This document shows, piece after piece, positions 1-6,840 of a DNA stretch of 15,269 bases. The position numbers and the translations under genes were made by a program. The stretch is taken from positions 1 to 15,269 of the forward strand of contig NZ_JALNWM010000063.1 of assembly GCF_023230885.1 (NCBI RefSeq), given 5' to 3'. Numbering within the stretch: the first letter of the stretch is position 1; each line of letters starts with the position of its first letter. The notes beneath the pieces were generated by a model. That model saw nothing but the letters and a program-made list of their open reading frames with translations. It did not search any database and had not been told where the DNA came from. The stretch comes from Desulfocurvus sp. (GTDB lineage: Bacteria > Desulfobacterota > Desulfovibrionia > Desulfovibrionales > Desulfovibrionaceae).

Positions 1-49
1 CCCCGCCCGCCCCGAGCCCCCAGCCCGGCGCGTGTCCCCCCTGCCCTTC

Positions 50-120
50 AGCCTGTCCCCGGCGCCGGTCTTCCCCCCAAGCCTGTCCCCGGCGCTTCCC
101 TCCAGTCCTCAGCCTGTCCC
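50..120. repeat. Degenerate ~30-bp C-rich direct repeats
   Basis: AGCCTGTCCC starts at 50, 80 and 111. The first two copies share 16 identical bases (50-65 and 80-95, ending GGCGC). The spacing is 30 and 31 bases, and the sequence between copies is C-rich and only loosely conserved. It is non-coding, low-complexity repeat DNA of unknown role. Confidence 0.6.
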
Positions 121-152
121 GCTCCGCCCTTTCCCCCCCGCCCTCCCGACCC
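118..152 (-). other. Candidate G-quadruplex on the transcribed-sense strand
   Basis: On the minus strand this stretch reads as six G-runs of three or more (complements of C-runs at 118-120, 127-129, 133-139, 141-143, 145-147 and 150-152), separated by 1 to 6 bases. That fits the G3+ N1-7 pattern. It lies past sctU in the direction of transcription and overlaps the left arm of the large palindrome, so the two structures would compete. Folding is inferred from pattern only. Confidence 0.4.
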
Positions 153-190
153 GCAATGGCGCGGCGTTTCGCCGCGCCATTGCGGGTCGG
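146..190. terminator. Perfect 21-bp palindrome with 3-base loop; probable end-of-operon stem-loop
   Basis: Bases 146-166 are perfectly complementary to 170-190, leaving a TTT (AAA on the minus strand) loop at 167-169. It is the strongest stem in the window and lies about 170 bases past the sctU stop. Neither side carries a T-run, so it is not a textbook intrinsic terminator. A bidirectional, Rho-assisted or transcript-stabilising stem is equally possible. Confidence 0.45.
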
Positions 191-200
191 CGTGCGGGGT

Positions 201-221
201 CCAGGGGCCGTTGGCCCCTGG
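201..221. other. Perfect 9-bp stem-loop
   Basis: CCAGGGGCC (201-209) pairs with GGCCCCTGG (213-221) around a GTT loop. It is the middle of three successive stems downstream of sctU and has no T-run. It could be part of a composite termination or stabilising region, or a copy of a dispersed intergenic element. Confidence 0.45.
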
Positions 222-248
222 CGGGTGCAGGGCGGAGCCCTGCCCGCC
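220..248. other. Bulged stem-loop
   Basis: GCAGGGC (227-233) pairs with GCCCTGC (237-243) around a GGA loop. The stem extends through GGCGG (220-224) with CCGCC (244-248) after a two-base bulge. It is the first of three stems that RNA polymerase meets after sctU. It shares bases 220-221 with the neighbouring stem, so the two cannot both be fully formed. Confidence 0.4.
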
Positions 249-286
249 GGAGGCGCCTTGGCCGCCGCCGCTGTCTGCGGTCCTGT

Positions 287-334
287 CCTGTCTGGAGTGG
301 CCCGGGGTGGCCTGTCTGGAGTGGCCCGGGGTGG
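287..334. repeat. Exact 24-bp tandem duplication
   Basis: Bases 287-310 are repeated without change at 311-334; the unit begins CCTGTCTGGAGTGG. The repeat is non-coding and starts 25 bases past the sctU stop. Two identical copies suggest a recent slippage duplication. Confidence 0.85.
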
Positions 335-358
335 CCTGGGGGGGCGGCGCGGGCTGGC

Positions 359-1402
359 CTAGTCGTCTTTTTTCAGCGCCAGGGCCCAGCGCAGGACTTC
401 GGCCACGGGGCGCACGAGGTCGCCGGGGATGTAGGCGTGCTCCTGGGCGTCGGCGTAGAGGCTGCGGGCCAGGGGCACGTTGCGCATGATGGGGATGTTT
501 TCTTCCTTGGCGGCGGCGATCATGCGTTGGGCGGTGGGGCCTTCGCCTTTGGCCAGGACGATGGGCAGGGGGGTTTCGCCTTCCTCGTAGTAGATGGCGA
601 TGGCCAGGTGGGTGGGGTTGGTGATGAGCACGGTGGCCTTGCGGGTGCTTTGTGCGGCGCCGCTGCTCAGGAGTTCCTGGTGCAGGCGTTTGCGCATGGC
701 CTTGACCTCGGCGTTGCCTTCCATTTCCTTGTACTCCCGCTTGACCTCGTCCTTGCTCATCATGAGCTGCTTGTTGTGTTGCCAGCGCTGGAACAGGTAG
801 TCCAGGGCGGCGATGACGACCATGACGGCGACCACGGCCACGGCGATGTCCCACAGCAGGGCGCCCAAGGCGGCGTAGGCGCCGCCCAGGCCGACGCGGG
901 GTATGGATTGCAGGGGGATGAGCGAGTTTTTGACGGCGACCCAGACGGCCACGGCGATGGCCACGACCTTGATGCAGCTTTTGAGGAACTCCACGAGGCC
1001 CTTGATGGAGAAGACCTTCTTGAACCATTGTTTCGGGCTCAGGTTTTCGAGCTTTGGGATGAGGGCCTTGGGGGTGACGAGCACGCCGACCTGGGCGAGG
1101 TTGCAGACAAGGCCCAGGGCCATGACCAGGACGACGACGGGCAGCACGACGCGCGCGATATCGGCCAGCACGGCGAGCATGGTGGGGTAGAAGATGTCGT
1201 CGAAGGGGCTGTTCATGACCTTGAGGGGGATGTGGAAGAGGTCGACCAGGGCGGCGTAGAAATAGTCCCACAGGCCGAAGAGCACGGCGAAGAGGGCGGC
1301 GGTGGTGGCCATTGCCGGGATTTCCTGGCTTTTGGCGACCTGGCCTTCCTCGCGCGCGTCGCGCAGGCGTTTGGAGGTTGGTTGTTCTGTTTTTTCGCTC
1401 AT
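359..1402 (-). CDS. sctU: Type III export switch protein SctU (YscU/FlhB family)
   Basis: Integral membrane protein of the export gate that switches the apparatus from early substrates (rod, needle) to translocators and effectors. The 347-residue chain opens with the family-typical MSEKTEQPTSKRLRDAREEG. It has four hydrophobic segments (about residues 31-52, 78-105, 142-163 and 180-203) and a cytosolic C-domain with the intact autocleavage motif NPTH at residues 262-265 (codons 608-619). In this family the chain is cut between Asn and Pro, and the cut permits substrate switching. Length matches the family. The ATG lies 15 bases after the sctT stop with a poor Shine-Dalgarno, so translation is probably coupled. 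It is the last gene of the operon. Flagellar FlhB is the paralogue, but the context is clearly injectisome. Confidence 0.96.
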   Translation of the reverse strand: MSEKTEQPTSKRLRDAREEGQVAKSQEIPAMATTAALFAVLFGLWDYFYAALVDLFHIPLKVMNSPFDDIFYPTMLAVLADIARVVLPVVVLVMALGLVCNLAQVGVLVTPKALIPKLENLSPKQWFKKVFSIKGLVEFLKSCIKVVAIAVAVWVAVKNSLIPLQSIPRVGLGGAYAALGALLWDIAVAVVAVMVVIAALDYLFQRWQHNKQLMMSKDEVKREYKEMEGNAEVKAMRKRLHQELLSSGAAQSTRKATVLITNPTHLAIAIYYEEGETPLPIVLAKGEGPTAQRMIAAAKEENIPIMRNVPLARSLYADAQEHAYIPGDLVRPVAEVLRWALALKKDD

Positions 1403-1417
1403 GGCGGTGCCGTGGTT

Positions 1418-2269
1418 CTAGCCGCCCGGCAGCAGGGCGGCGAAGGGCTGGCCGAAGGCCTTGTCCAGGGTTGTGTGCAGGGTGGGGATGTTGGCCATCA
1501 GTTCGAGCAGCAGGTAGCACAGGGGGAAGAAGTAGAGGAAGAGCAGCACGGCGGTTATGGCGCTCTTCACGCCCATGGACAGGACGAAGACGTTGAGCTG
1601 CTGGGCGAAGCGGTTGATGAGCCCGAGGCAGAAGTCGCTCAGGAAGCAGACGATGACCAGCGGGGCGGCCAGGAGCACCACATAGAGGAAGAGGATGCCG
1701 AACTGCCTGGCGAAGAGCAGGGGGAAGGCGAGGTCTGCGGGCCAGGGCAGCAGCTCGCCCACGGGCCACAGGACGTAGGTGCTGAAGAGCATGCCCAGGA
1801 AGGCGACAAAGCCGCCGCCGGTGTAGAAGAGGAAGACCATGGCCTGGAACAACAGCGAGCCGGTGGGGGAGGTCTGGTCCTGGGACATGGGGTCGCTCAT
1901 CTGGGCCGAGGAGCCGCCGCGCTGGTTGTCGATGAAGAACCCGGCGGACTCCACGGCCCAGAACATGATGCTGACCAGGTAGCCCAGGGCCAGGCCGATG
2001 AAGATTTCCTTGGCCATGAGGGCGATGATGAACAGGGTTGTTTCGTCGGGGGTGCGCGCGGCGCCGATCTGCTCGAAGGTGGGCAGCAGGGGGAAGAGGA
2101 ACGCGGCCAGGGGCAGGGCCAGGGTCATGCGCAGGGCGCCGGTGACCACGCCGCCGCCCAGGAAGGGCACCACGGTGAACAGGGCGACGATGCGCGGCAG
2201 GCCCAGGGTGATGGCCGTGAGCAGGTTCTCCATGCCCACGTCGCGCAGGAAGGCGGCCAGCCCGTTCAT
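1418..2269 (-). CDS. sctT: Type III export gate protein SctT (YscT/FliR family)
   Basis: Polytopic membrane protein that joins SctR and SctS in the helical export-gate core through which substrates cross the inner membrane. The 283-residue chain is almost entirely hydrophobic, with about six to eight helices. It carries the family hallmark around residues 111-117 (FFIDNQRG context), followed by a soluble loop rich in Ser, Gln and Thr. Length agrees with YscT-type proteins (about 260 residues). The ATG is 10 bases after the sctS stop, preceded by a modest GGAA. The order S-T-U is the universal one. FliR is the flagellar paralogue. Confidence 0.95.
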   Translation of the reverse strand: MNGLAAFLRDVGMENLLTAITLGLPRIVALFTVVPFLGGGVVTGALRMTLALPLAAFLFPLLPTFEQIGAARTPDETTLFIIALMAKEIFIGLALGYLVSIMFWAVESAGFFIDNQRGGSSAQMSDPMSQDQTSPTGSLLFQAMVFLFYTGGGFVAFLGMLFSTYVLWPVGELLPWPADLAFPLLFARQFGILFLYVVLLAAPLVIVCFLSDFCLGLINRFAQQLNVFVLSMGVKSAITAVLLFLYFFPLCYLLLELMANIPTLHTTLDKAFGQPFAALLPGG

Positions 2270-2279
2270 GGCGTTCCGG

Positions 2280-2546
2280 TCAGCGGATGATGCTGTTGAA
2301 GTTGGTGAATATCTCGTTGCCGTAGGCCAGCAGTTCGCCGCCGAACCAGCCCGCCATGACCAGGATGGTCAGGGACACGGCGATGAGCTTGACGCCGAAG
2401 CTCAGGGTCTGCTCCTGGAGCTGGGTCACGGCCTGGATGAGGCTCAGGAGCAGGCCGACCACGGAGCCGACCACGATGGGCGGCAGGGAGAGCATCAGCA
2501 CGAGGTACAGCGCCCGGGAGGTATAGTTCAATGCGGCCTGGTCCAT
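2280..2546 (-). CDS. sctS: Type III export gate protein SctS (YscS/FliQ family)
   Basis: Small export-gate subunit present in several copies around SctR/SctT. It has 88 residues forming two helical hydrophobic hairpins (about 14-38 and 50-73) joined by a conserved turn with TQLQEQTLSFGVK at 41-53. The frame is open 10 codons further upstream, but the ATG at 2546 is preferred. It is preceded by AGGAGGAG at proper spacing, gives the standard family length and begins MDQ. Upstream codons overlap the sctV stop at 2557. The stop is 10 bases before sctT. Confidence 0.95.
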   Translation of the reverse strand: MDQAALNYTSRALYLVLMLSLPPIVVGSVVGLLLSLIQAVTQLQEQTLSFGVKLIAVSLTILVMAGWFGGELLAYGNEIFTNFNSIIR

Positions 2547-2556
2547 GGGGCTCCTC

Positions 2557-4650
2557 CTAGAAGCGGATGCGGCCAATGGGGTGTACGGAAACCTCGGGGG
2601 TCAGCTCCTGGTAGGAGACCACGGCGAGGTCGTAGAAGTCCTTTTCGATGAGCTTGCGCAGGTAGCGGCGGATGTCCATGGATGCCAGGACCACGGGGAG
2701 CTGCCTGCGCTTGCTGTAGTCGCCTGCGGCCTTGCCCAGGGCGGCGATGATTTTCTTGGCCTTTTCGGGGTCCAGGGCGAGGAAGGCGCCGGCCGAGGTC
2801 TGGCGGATGGACTTGCGGATTTCCTCCTCCACGGTGGGGTCGAGCAGGACCACGGCCAGCAGGTTGGTGCCGCCGGTGTACTTGAAGCTGATCTGGCGGC
2901 GCAGGGCGGCGCGCACATATTCGGTGAGCTGGACGATGTCCTTCTCCTTGGGCGCCCATTCGACGATGGCCTCGAAGATGGCCCGCAGGTTGCGGATGGA
3001 GACGCTTTCCTGCACCAGCCGCTGGAGGATTTCGCCGGTCTTCTGCACGGGGAGCAGGCGCGCGGCCTCGCGCACCAGCTCGGGAAACTGTTCCTCCATT
3101 TTGTCCATGAGGTATTTCGTCTCTTGCAGGCCGAGGAACTCCGAGGCGTTGCGCGCCAGGACCACCGAGGCGTGGTAGGTCAGGATGCGCGAGTGGGCCA
3201 TGGTCGAGAATCCGGCCTGCTCCAGCTTGGGCACGGCGGATTCGGGCACCCAGACCGAGGGCACGTCGGGCAGGAAGTCGTCGGTGCGCTCCACGTCCAC
3301 CCCGAGCATTTGCAGGGTTTTCTCGCTTTCGCGGGCGATGACCTTGCCGGGCACGAGGCGGCCCTGGGTCACGGGGATCTCGTGCAGCAGCAGGGTGTAG
3401 GAGTAGGAGGGCATGGTTTCGCTGGGGCGGATGGTGATGCCCGGGAAGGGCACGCCCAGGTCGTAGTAGAGCACCCGGCGCAGGGTGATGATCTCGTCGT
3501 TCAGGTCCTCGAAGCGCAGGGAGCCGCCCAGGTCGGCGGCCACGTCGAGCAGCAGGGGCACTGTGGGCGCGAATTCGTCGCGCACCTGGCGCTGCTTGCG
3601 TTTGCGCGGCGAGACGGTGGGGGCCAGGGTCTTCTGGAGTTCCTGGCCCTGGTCGATGGCCACGGGCATGGAGCCCATGCGTCCCAGCACGAAGCCCACG
3701 CCGCTGATGATCAGCGCCAGGGTCATCATCTGCGGCTTGGGGAAGCCGGGGATGAGGGCGGCCAGGAAGAGCAGCCCGCCCGCGATGAGCAGGGCCTTGG
3801 GCTGGTCGAAGATCTGTTCGCCCATCTGGCTGCCCAGGTGCTCGGTGTCGTCGCCGGAGGTGCGGGTGATGAGGATGCCCGCGCCGATGGAGATGAGCAG
3901 GGACGGAATCTGGGAGACGAGCCCGTCGCCGATGGTCAGCACGCCGTATTTCTGCAGGGCGTCGCCAGCCTTCATGCCCATCTGGGTGATGCCGATGGTG
4001 ATGCCGCCCAGGATGTTGACCACGGTGATGATCATGCCCGCGATGCTGTCGCCCTTGACGAATTTCATGGCGCCGTCCATGGCGCCGTACATCTGGCTTT
4101 CCTGGGCCAGGCGGTCGCGCCTGCGCTGGGCTTCGGCCTGGTCGATGGCTCCGGCGCGCAGGTCGGCGTCGATGCTCATCTGCTTGCCGGGCATGGCGTC
4201 CAGGGAGAAGCGCGCGCCCACCTCGGCCACGCGCTCGGAGCCCTTGGCGATGACCAGGAACTGGACGATGGTGATGATGAGGAAGACCACGGCGCCGACC
4301 ACGAAGTTGCCTTCGACCACGAAGGTGCCGAAGGTTTCGATGATCTGGCCCGCGTCGCCCTGGAGCAGGATGAGCCGGGTGGTGGTGATGTTCAGCGCCA
4401 GGCGGAAGAGGGTGGTGAACAGCAGCACCGTGGGGAAGACCGAGAAGTCCAGGGCCGTGCCCACATACATGGCCATCATGAGCACGATGAAGGAGATGCC
4501 GATGTTGAGGGACAGCAGGGTGTCCACCAGCGGGGTCGGCATGGGGATGATCATCAGCCCGATGATGGCCACCAGGAAGGCGGCCAGGGTCAGGTCGTTG
4601 TTGCGGGTGAGGAAGTCCACCGCGCGCTGGGCTGTCCGGGCGAAGCTCAT
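2557..4650 (-). CDS. sctV: Major export apparatus protein SctV (YscV/LcrD/FlhA family)
   Basis: Largest export-gate component. An N-terminal membrane domain conducts protons and couples to the secretion channel. A C-terminal cytosolic domain forms a nonameric ring that receives chaperone-substrate and gatekeeper complexes. The chain is 697 residues from the ATG at 4650, with about eight helices in the first 330 residues. The FHIPEP-family signature is seen at residues 140-158 (RVAEVGARFSLDAMPGKQM). Residues from about 350 onward are the soluble ring domain, ending HPIGRIRF. The start was chosen because ATGA overlaps the sctY stop and MSFARTAQ matches the usual N-terminus. An upstream in-frame ATG adds 24 basic, atypical residues. 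sctV follows sctY, as lcrD follows yscY in Yersinia. Confidence 0.96.
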   Translation of the reverse strand: MSFARTAQRAVDFLTRNNDLTLAAFLVAIIGLMIIPMPTPLVDTLLSLNIGISFIVLMMAMYVGTALDFSVFPTVLLFTTLFRLALNITTTRLILLQGDAGQIIETFGTFVVEGNFVVGAVVFLIITIVQFLVIAKGSERVAEVGARFSLDAMPGKQMSIDADLRAGAIDQAEAQRRRDRLAQESQMYGAMDGAMKFVKGDSIAGMIITVVNILGGITIGITQMGMKAGDALQKYGVLTIGDGLVSQIPSLLISIGAGILITRTSGDDTEHLGSQMGEQIFDQPKALLIAGGLLFLAALIPGFPKPQMMTLALIISGVGFVLGRMGSMPVAIDQGQELQKTLAPTVSPRKRKQRQVRDEFAPTVPLLLDVAADLGGSLRFEDLNDEIITLRRVLYYDLGVPFPGITIRPSETMPSYSYTLLLHEIPVTQGRLVPGKVIARESEKTLQMLGVDVERTDDFLPDVPSVWVPESAVPKLEQAGFSTMAHSRILTYHASVVLARNASEFLGLQETKYLMDKMEEQFPELVREAARLLPVQKTGEILQRLVQESVSIRNLRAIFEAIVEWAPKEKDIVQLTEYVRAALRRQISFKYTGGTNLLAVVLLDPTVEEEIRKSIRQTSAGAFLALDPEKAKKIIAALGKAAGDYSKRRQLPVVLASMDIRRYLRKLIEKDFYDLAVVSYQELTPEVSVHPIGRIRF

Positions 4651-4985
4651 CGTTGTGCCCCCACGAGGTAGAGGTATTCGTCCAGGGCGCCGCGGCTTTC
4701 GCTCTCGCGGCCCACATGCCACAGGGCCTTGGCCTTGAGCAGCAGCAGGGGCGCGTCGGCGGTGCCGGTCATGGGGCCGCTGGTGTAGGGCGCAAGCAGC
4801 GCCAGCGCCCGCTCGTATTGTTCTTCGAGCAGGGCGACGCCCGCGAGGTATTTGCCGGTGCGATCCTCGCCGGGGCAGGCGCGGGCCAGGGCGTCCAGGA
4901 TGGTCCTGGCGCGGGCGGTGTCGCCCAGGCGGACGTAGAGGTACACGAGCATGAACAGCGCGTCGCGCTGGGCGCGGGTCAGCAT
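4647..4985 (-). CDS. sctY: SctY-like (YscY) type III secretion chaperone
   Basis: Small cytosolic helical protein of 112 residues, with paired helices of TPR type throughout and little charge clustering. The family binds SctX, and the pair binds SctV; both are needed for secretion in Ysc-type systems. YscY is about 114 residues, and position directly between an SctX-like gene and sctV is the classic arrangement. The ATG at 4985 lies three bases after the sctX stop with a G-rich ribosome site inside sctX. The stop overlaps the sctV ATG by four bases. Sequence similarity in this family is low, so the name rests on size, fold and location. Confidence 0.8.
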   Translation of the reverse strand: MLTRAQRDALFMLVYLYVRLGDTARARTILDALARACPGEDRTGKYLAGVALLEEQYERALALLAPYTSGPMTGTADAPLLLLKAKALWHVGRESESRGALDEYLYLVGAQR

Positions 4986-4988
4986 GGC

Positions 4989-5351
4989 CTAGCCCCCCAC
5001 CACCAGCGAGCAGTACATGCGCAGCAGGTCGTTGTCGTCGGTGAACTCCTTGAGCATGGCGTCCAGGGCGGGGTCGCCGGTGGCGGCGTGGAGCTTTTCC
5101 AGGCCCTGCTCCACGGCGCGCGCGAAGCGTTCTGGCGAGGCGGTGTCGGGGTCCTCGGGGGTCACGCGCAGGTAGTCGTCGAGCATGCTTTCCAGGTTGT
5201 CGCCGTCGTAGATGCCCAGATCTTCGCGGGCCTTGGCGGCGCGCAGGGCGGGCGAGAGCCGGCCGCGCTTGAGGGCCAGGGGCTCCTGGCGCGGGGCGCC
5301 CACGCCGGTGATGCCCACCGAGGGGGTGAAGAGGGATACCTTTCCAGACAT
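4989..5351 (-). CDS. sctX: SctX-like (YscX) type III secretion protein
   Basis: A 120-residue protein, the expected size for YscX (about 122). The family is an early secreted component that needs SctY as its chaperone and is restricted to Ysc-type systems. The N-terminal 35 residues are polar with few helix signals, as suits a secretion signal (MSGKVSLFTPSVGITG). The rest is predicted helical and acidic. The frame continues 68 codons further upstream, but those are Trp/Pro/Cys-rich and overlap the SycN-like gene. The ATG at 5351 lies 7 bases after that gene's stop and has a GGAG about 13 bases upstream. Assigned mainly from size and the W-chaperone-X-Y-V order. Confidence 0.78.
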   Translation of the reverse strand: MSGKVSLFTPSVGITGVGAPRQEPLALKRGRLSPALRAAKAREDLGIYDGDNLESMLDDYLRVTPEDPDTASPERFARAVEQGLEKLHAATGDPALDAMLKEFTDDNDLLRMYCSLVVGG

Positions 5352-5358
5352 GCGGGTT

Positions 5359-5724
5359 CTACGCTCCGGTCTTGTCCAGGGTTTCGAAGAGATAGGGCAC
5401 GACCTGGGCCAGGTGCCCGGCGGCCAGCTGGTGCTTTTCCAGCCGGGCGCAGGCCACGAGCACGTCGTCGCGCAGCAGGCCCACGCGCAGGCCGTGGCGC
5501 GGCTGGGCGCTTTCGTGGCACAGGGCCAGCCCCCGGGCCAGGGCCTCGGCCACATGGCCGGACACCCGCCGCGCCAGGCTGACCAGCAGTGCGTCGTCGC
5601 GGCGCTCCAGGAACAGGGAGCCGCTCTCGCCCACGTTCAGGGTGCACAGCCCGTTGGCGTCCAGGTCCAGTCCGCCCAGGCCGAGCTGCCTGCCCAGGTC
5701 GTCCACCGCCTTGCGAATGTGCAT
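5359..5724 (-). CDS. sycN: SycN-like class I type III chaperone
   Basis: Small cytosolic chaperone of 121 residues with a CesT-type pattern. An N-terminal helix ending LGLGG is followed by strands carrying the GxLxLE-like element (SGSLFLERRDDALLVSLAR, about 34-53), and a last amphipathic helix lies near the C-terminus. Yersinia SycN has about 123 residues and partners YscB to bind the N-terminus of YopN. Location immediately after the YopN homologue and before sctX is exactly the SycN position. No YscB-like partner is found next to it, so it may act as a homodimer. The start ATG at 5724 is five bases after the sctW stop with GAGGA upstream. Confidence 0.8.
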   Translation of the reverse strand: MHIRKAVDDLGRQLGLGGLDLDANGLCTLNVGESGSLFLERRDDALLVSLARRVSGHVAEALARGLALCHESAQPRHGLRVGLLRDDVLVACARLEKHQLAAGHLAQVVPYLFETLDKTGA

Positions 5725-5729
5725 ACGGG

Positions 5730-6812
5730 CTAGTCCTCGTAGAGCTGCGCCTCGGCGGCTATGGCGTCGTCCAGGGCCATCTGGACGGCGTCGATGATGC
5801 CCAGCCGGCCGCTCTCGTCGCGAAAAAGGTTCACGGGCAGGGCCCGGGCGGTCTGCTGGAGGTCCTGGAAAAAGAGGATGCGCTGTTCCAGGTCGTCCAC
5901 GCCCAGGGCCGAGGCCAGGTTTTCCATGTCGAAGGCGCCCACGAAGGGCGTGTCGCGCAGGGCGAGCATCTCCTTGAGCAGCCCGGTGGAGGAGAGCCCG
6001 GGCTGGATGCCGTGGGCTGTCCGCAGGCGGTCCAGCAGGCCCTTGCAGCTGCCGTGCAGCCCGCGCAGCAGGCGCACGGCCTCCAGGTCCTTGGCCACGC
6101 TTTCCAGCAGGGCCTTGTCGGTCTGCGAGGTGGTGGCGGCCAGGGTGTCGCCCAGGGTCCTGGTCAGGAAGTCTAGGGCCTCGTCCACATGGGCGTCGCC
6201 GAAGTCGGCCACCACGCGCTCGAAGATCTCCACGGGCGAGGCGGCGTCGAGCACGGCCCCGGCATAGAGGTCCTTGAGGGCGTCGGGCGAGCCCAGGCCG
6301 CCGAACTCCAGGGCCCGGACCCCGGCGTCCAGCCGGGCCTGGAGCTGCATGCCGAATTCGTCCTCCAGCTGGGCCTGGGCCTCGGCGAAGACCTCCTCCA
6401 TGCCCAGCTCCTTCCCGGCGGCGAACAGGGCCGAGGCCATGTCGCCGGGGTCGGAGAAAAACTGCCTGGCCGTGGCCAGGGCGGTGCGCGGGTCCAGGTT
6501 GGCGGTGTTCCGCAGGGCGGCGACGAAGGCGTCCAGGTGCTGGCGCTTGCCCTGCTTGTCCATCAGCTCCAGGTACTTCTCGATCTGCTCCACGCGCGCG
6601 GTGTCCGGGCCAAGGGGCTTCAGCTTGCGGGCCTCCAGGCGCGTCTCCTCGCGCTCGGACTTGGCGAATCCGGCCTCCTCGGCGGCGTTGGCCACCAGGG
6701 ACATGGCGTCGGCCCTGGACACGGCCTGGCCCATGAGCGAGCCCTTGGGCGCGTCCTGGGCGAGGCCCGGGGCGTCCTGGCGGATGAGTCCAGCTATCTG
6801 GCCGATATCCAT
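5730..6812 (-). CDS. sctW: Gatekeeper SctW (YopN-TyeA fusion)
   Basis: Gatekeeper that holds back effectors until host contact and lets translocators go first by binding SctV and chaperones. The 360-residue helical protein has a polar N-terminal secretion or chaperone-binding region (about 1-60), a YopN/HrpJ-type helical core (about 70-265) and a C-terminal part (about 272-355) with the TyeA pattern (a phenylalanine-rich helix around RILFFQDLQQ and a closing helix). In Yersinia the two parts are separate genes; here one chain holds both, as in InvE, MxiC and CopN. The ATG has AAGGAAGGAA in front. It lies 28 bases after the sctR stop and is followed by its probable chaperone. Confidence 0.88.
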   Translation of the reverse strand: MDIGQIAGLIRQDAPGLAQDAPKGSLMGQAVSRADAMSLVANAAEEAGFAKSEREETRLEARKLKPLGPDTARVEQIEKYLELMDKQGKRQHLDAFVAALRNTANLDPRTALATARQFFSDPGDMASALFAAGKELGMEEVFAEAQAQLEDEFGMQLQARLDAGVRALEFGGLGSPDALKDLYAGAVLDAASPVEIFERVVADFGDAHVDEALDFLTRTLGDTLAATTSQTDKALLESVAKDLEAVRLLRGLHGSCKGLLDRLRTAHGIQPGLSSTGLLKEMLALRDTPFVGAFDMENLASALGVDDLEQRILFFQDLQQTARALPVNLFRDESGRLGIIDAVQMALDDAIAAEAQLYED

Positions 6813-6840
6813 CGCGTTTCCTTCCTTGCCGGGCTTGTCC

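Larger units (their letters stand above)
1..358. other. Non-coding tail downstream of sctU, rich in repeats and palindromes
   Basis: No convincing gene is seen in this stretch after the sctU stop. Open frames crossing it are Arg/Pro- or Gly-rich shadows without a ribosome site or family resemblance. It holds a C-rich section with three copies of a degenerate 30-bp unit (50-120), a long perfect palindrome (146-190), two shorter stem-loops (201-248) and an exact 24-bp tandem duplication (287-334). This looks like the end of the operon, where transcription is expected to stop, although no stem is followed by a T-run. Confidence 0.7.

Noticed and set aside
50..120. Short CRISPR-like array
   Set aside because: Only three degenerate copies of a 10-16 base C-rich core, no unique spacers of constant length, and no cas genes.
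48..1769. Minus-strand Arg/Pro/His-rich frame covering the tail and sctU
   Set aside because: It overlaps sctU and sctT in another frame, has extreme composition and no family resemblance. It does not supply a gene for the 1-358 region.
32..2290. Long plus-strand open frame (752 residues) opposite sctS, sctT and sctU
   Set aside because: The product is Gly/His/Asp/Val-rich with no domain. It mirrors the codon bias of the minus-strand genes and crosses three real membrane-protein genes.
2545..4671. Long plus-strand open frame (708 residues) opposite sctV
   Set aside because: It exactly shadows sctV, which has unmistakable family motifs. The frame is open only because of high third-position GC.
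4651..4722. 24-codon upstream extension of sctV
   Set aside because: The added residues are basic and atypical and lie within sctY. ATG 4650 has the ATGA overlap and the standard N-terminus.
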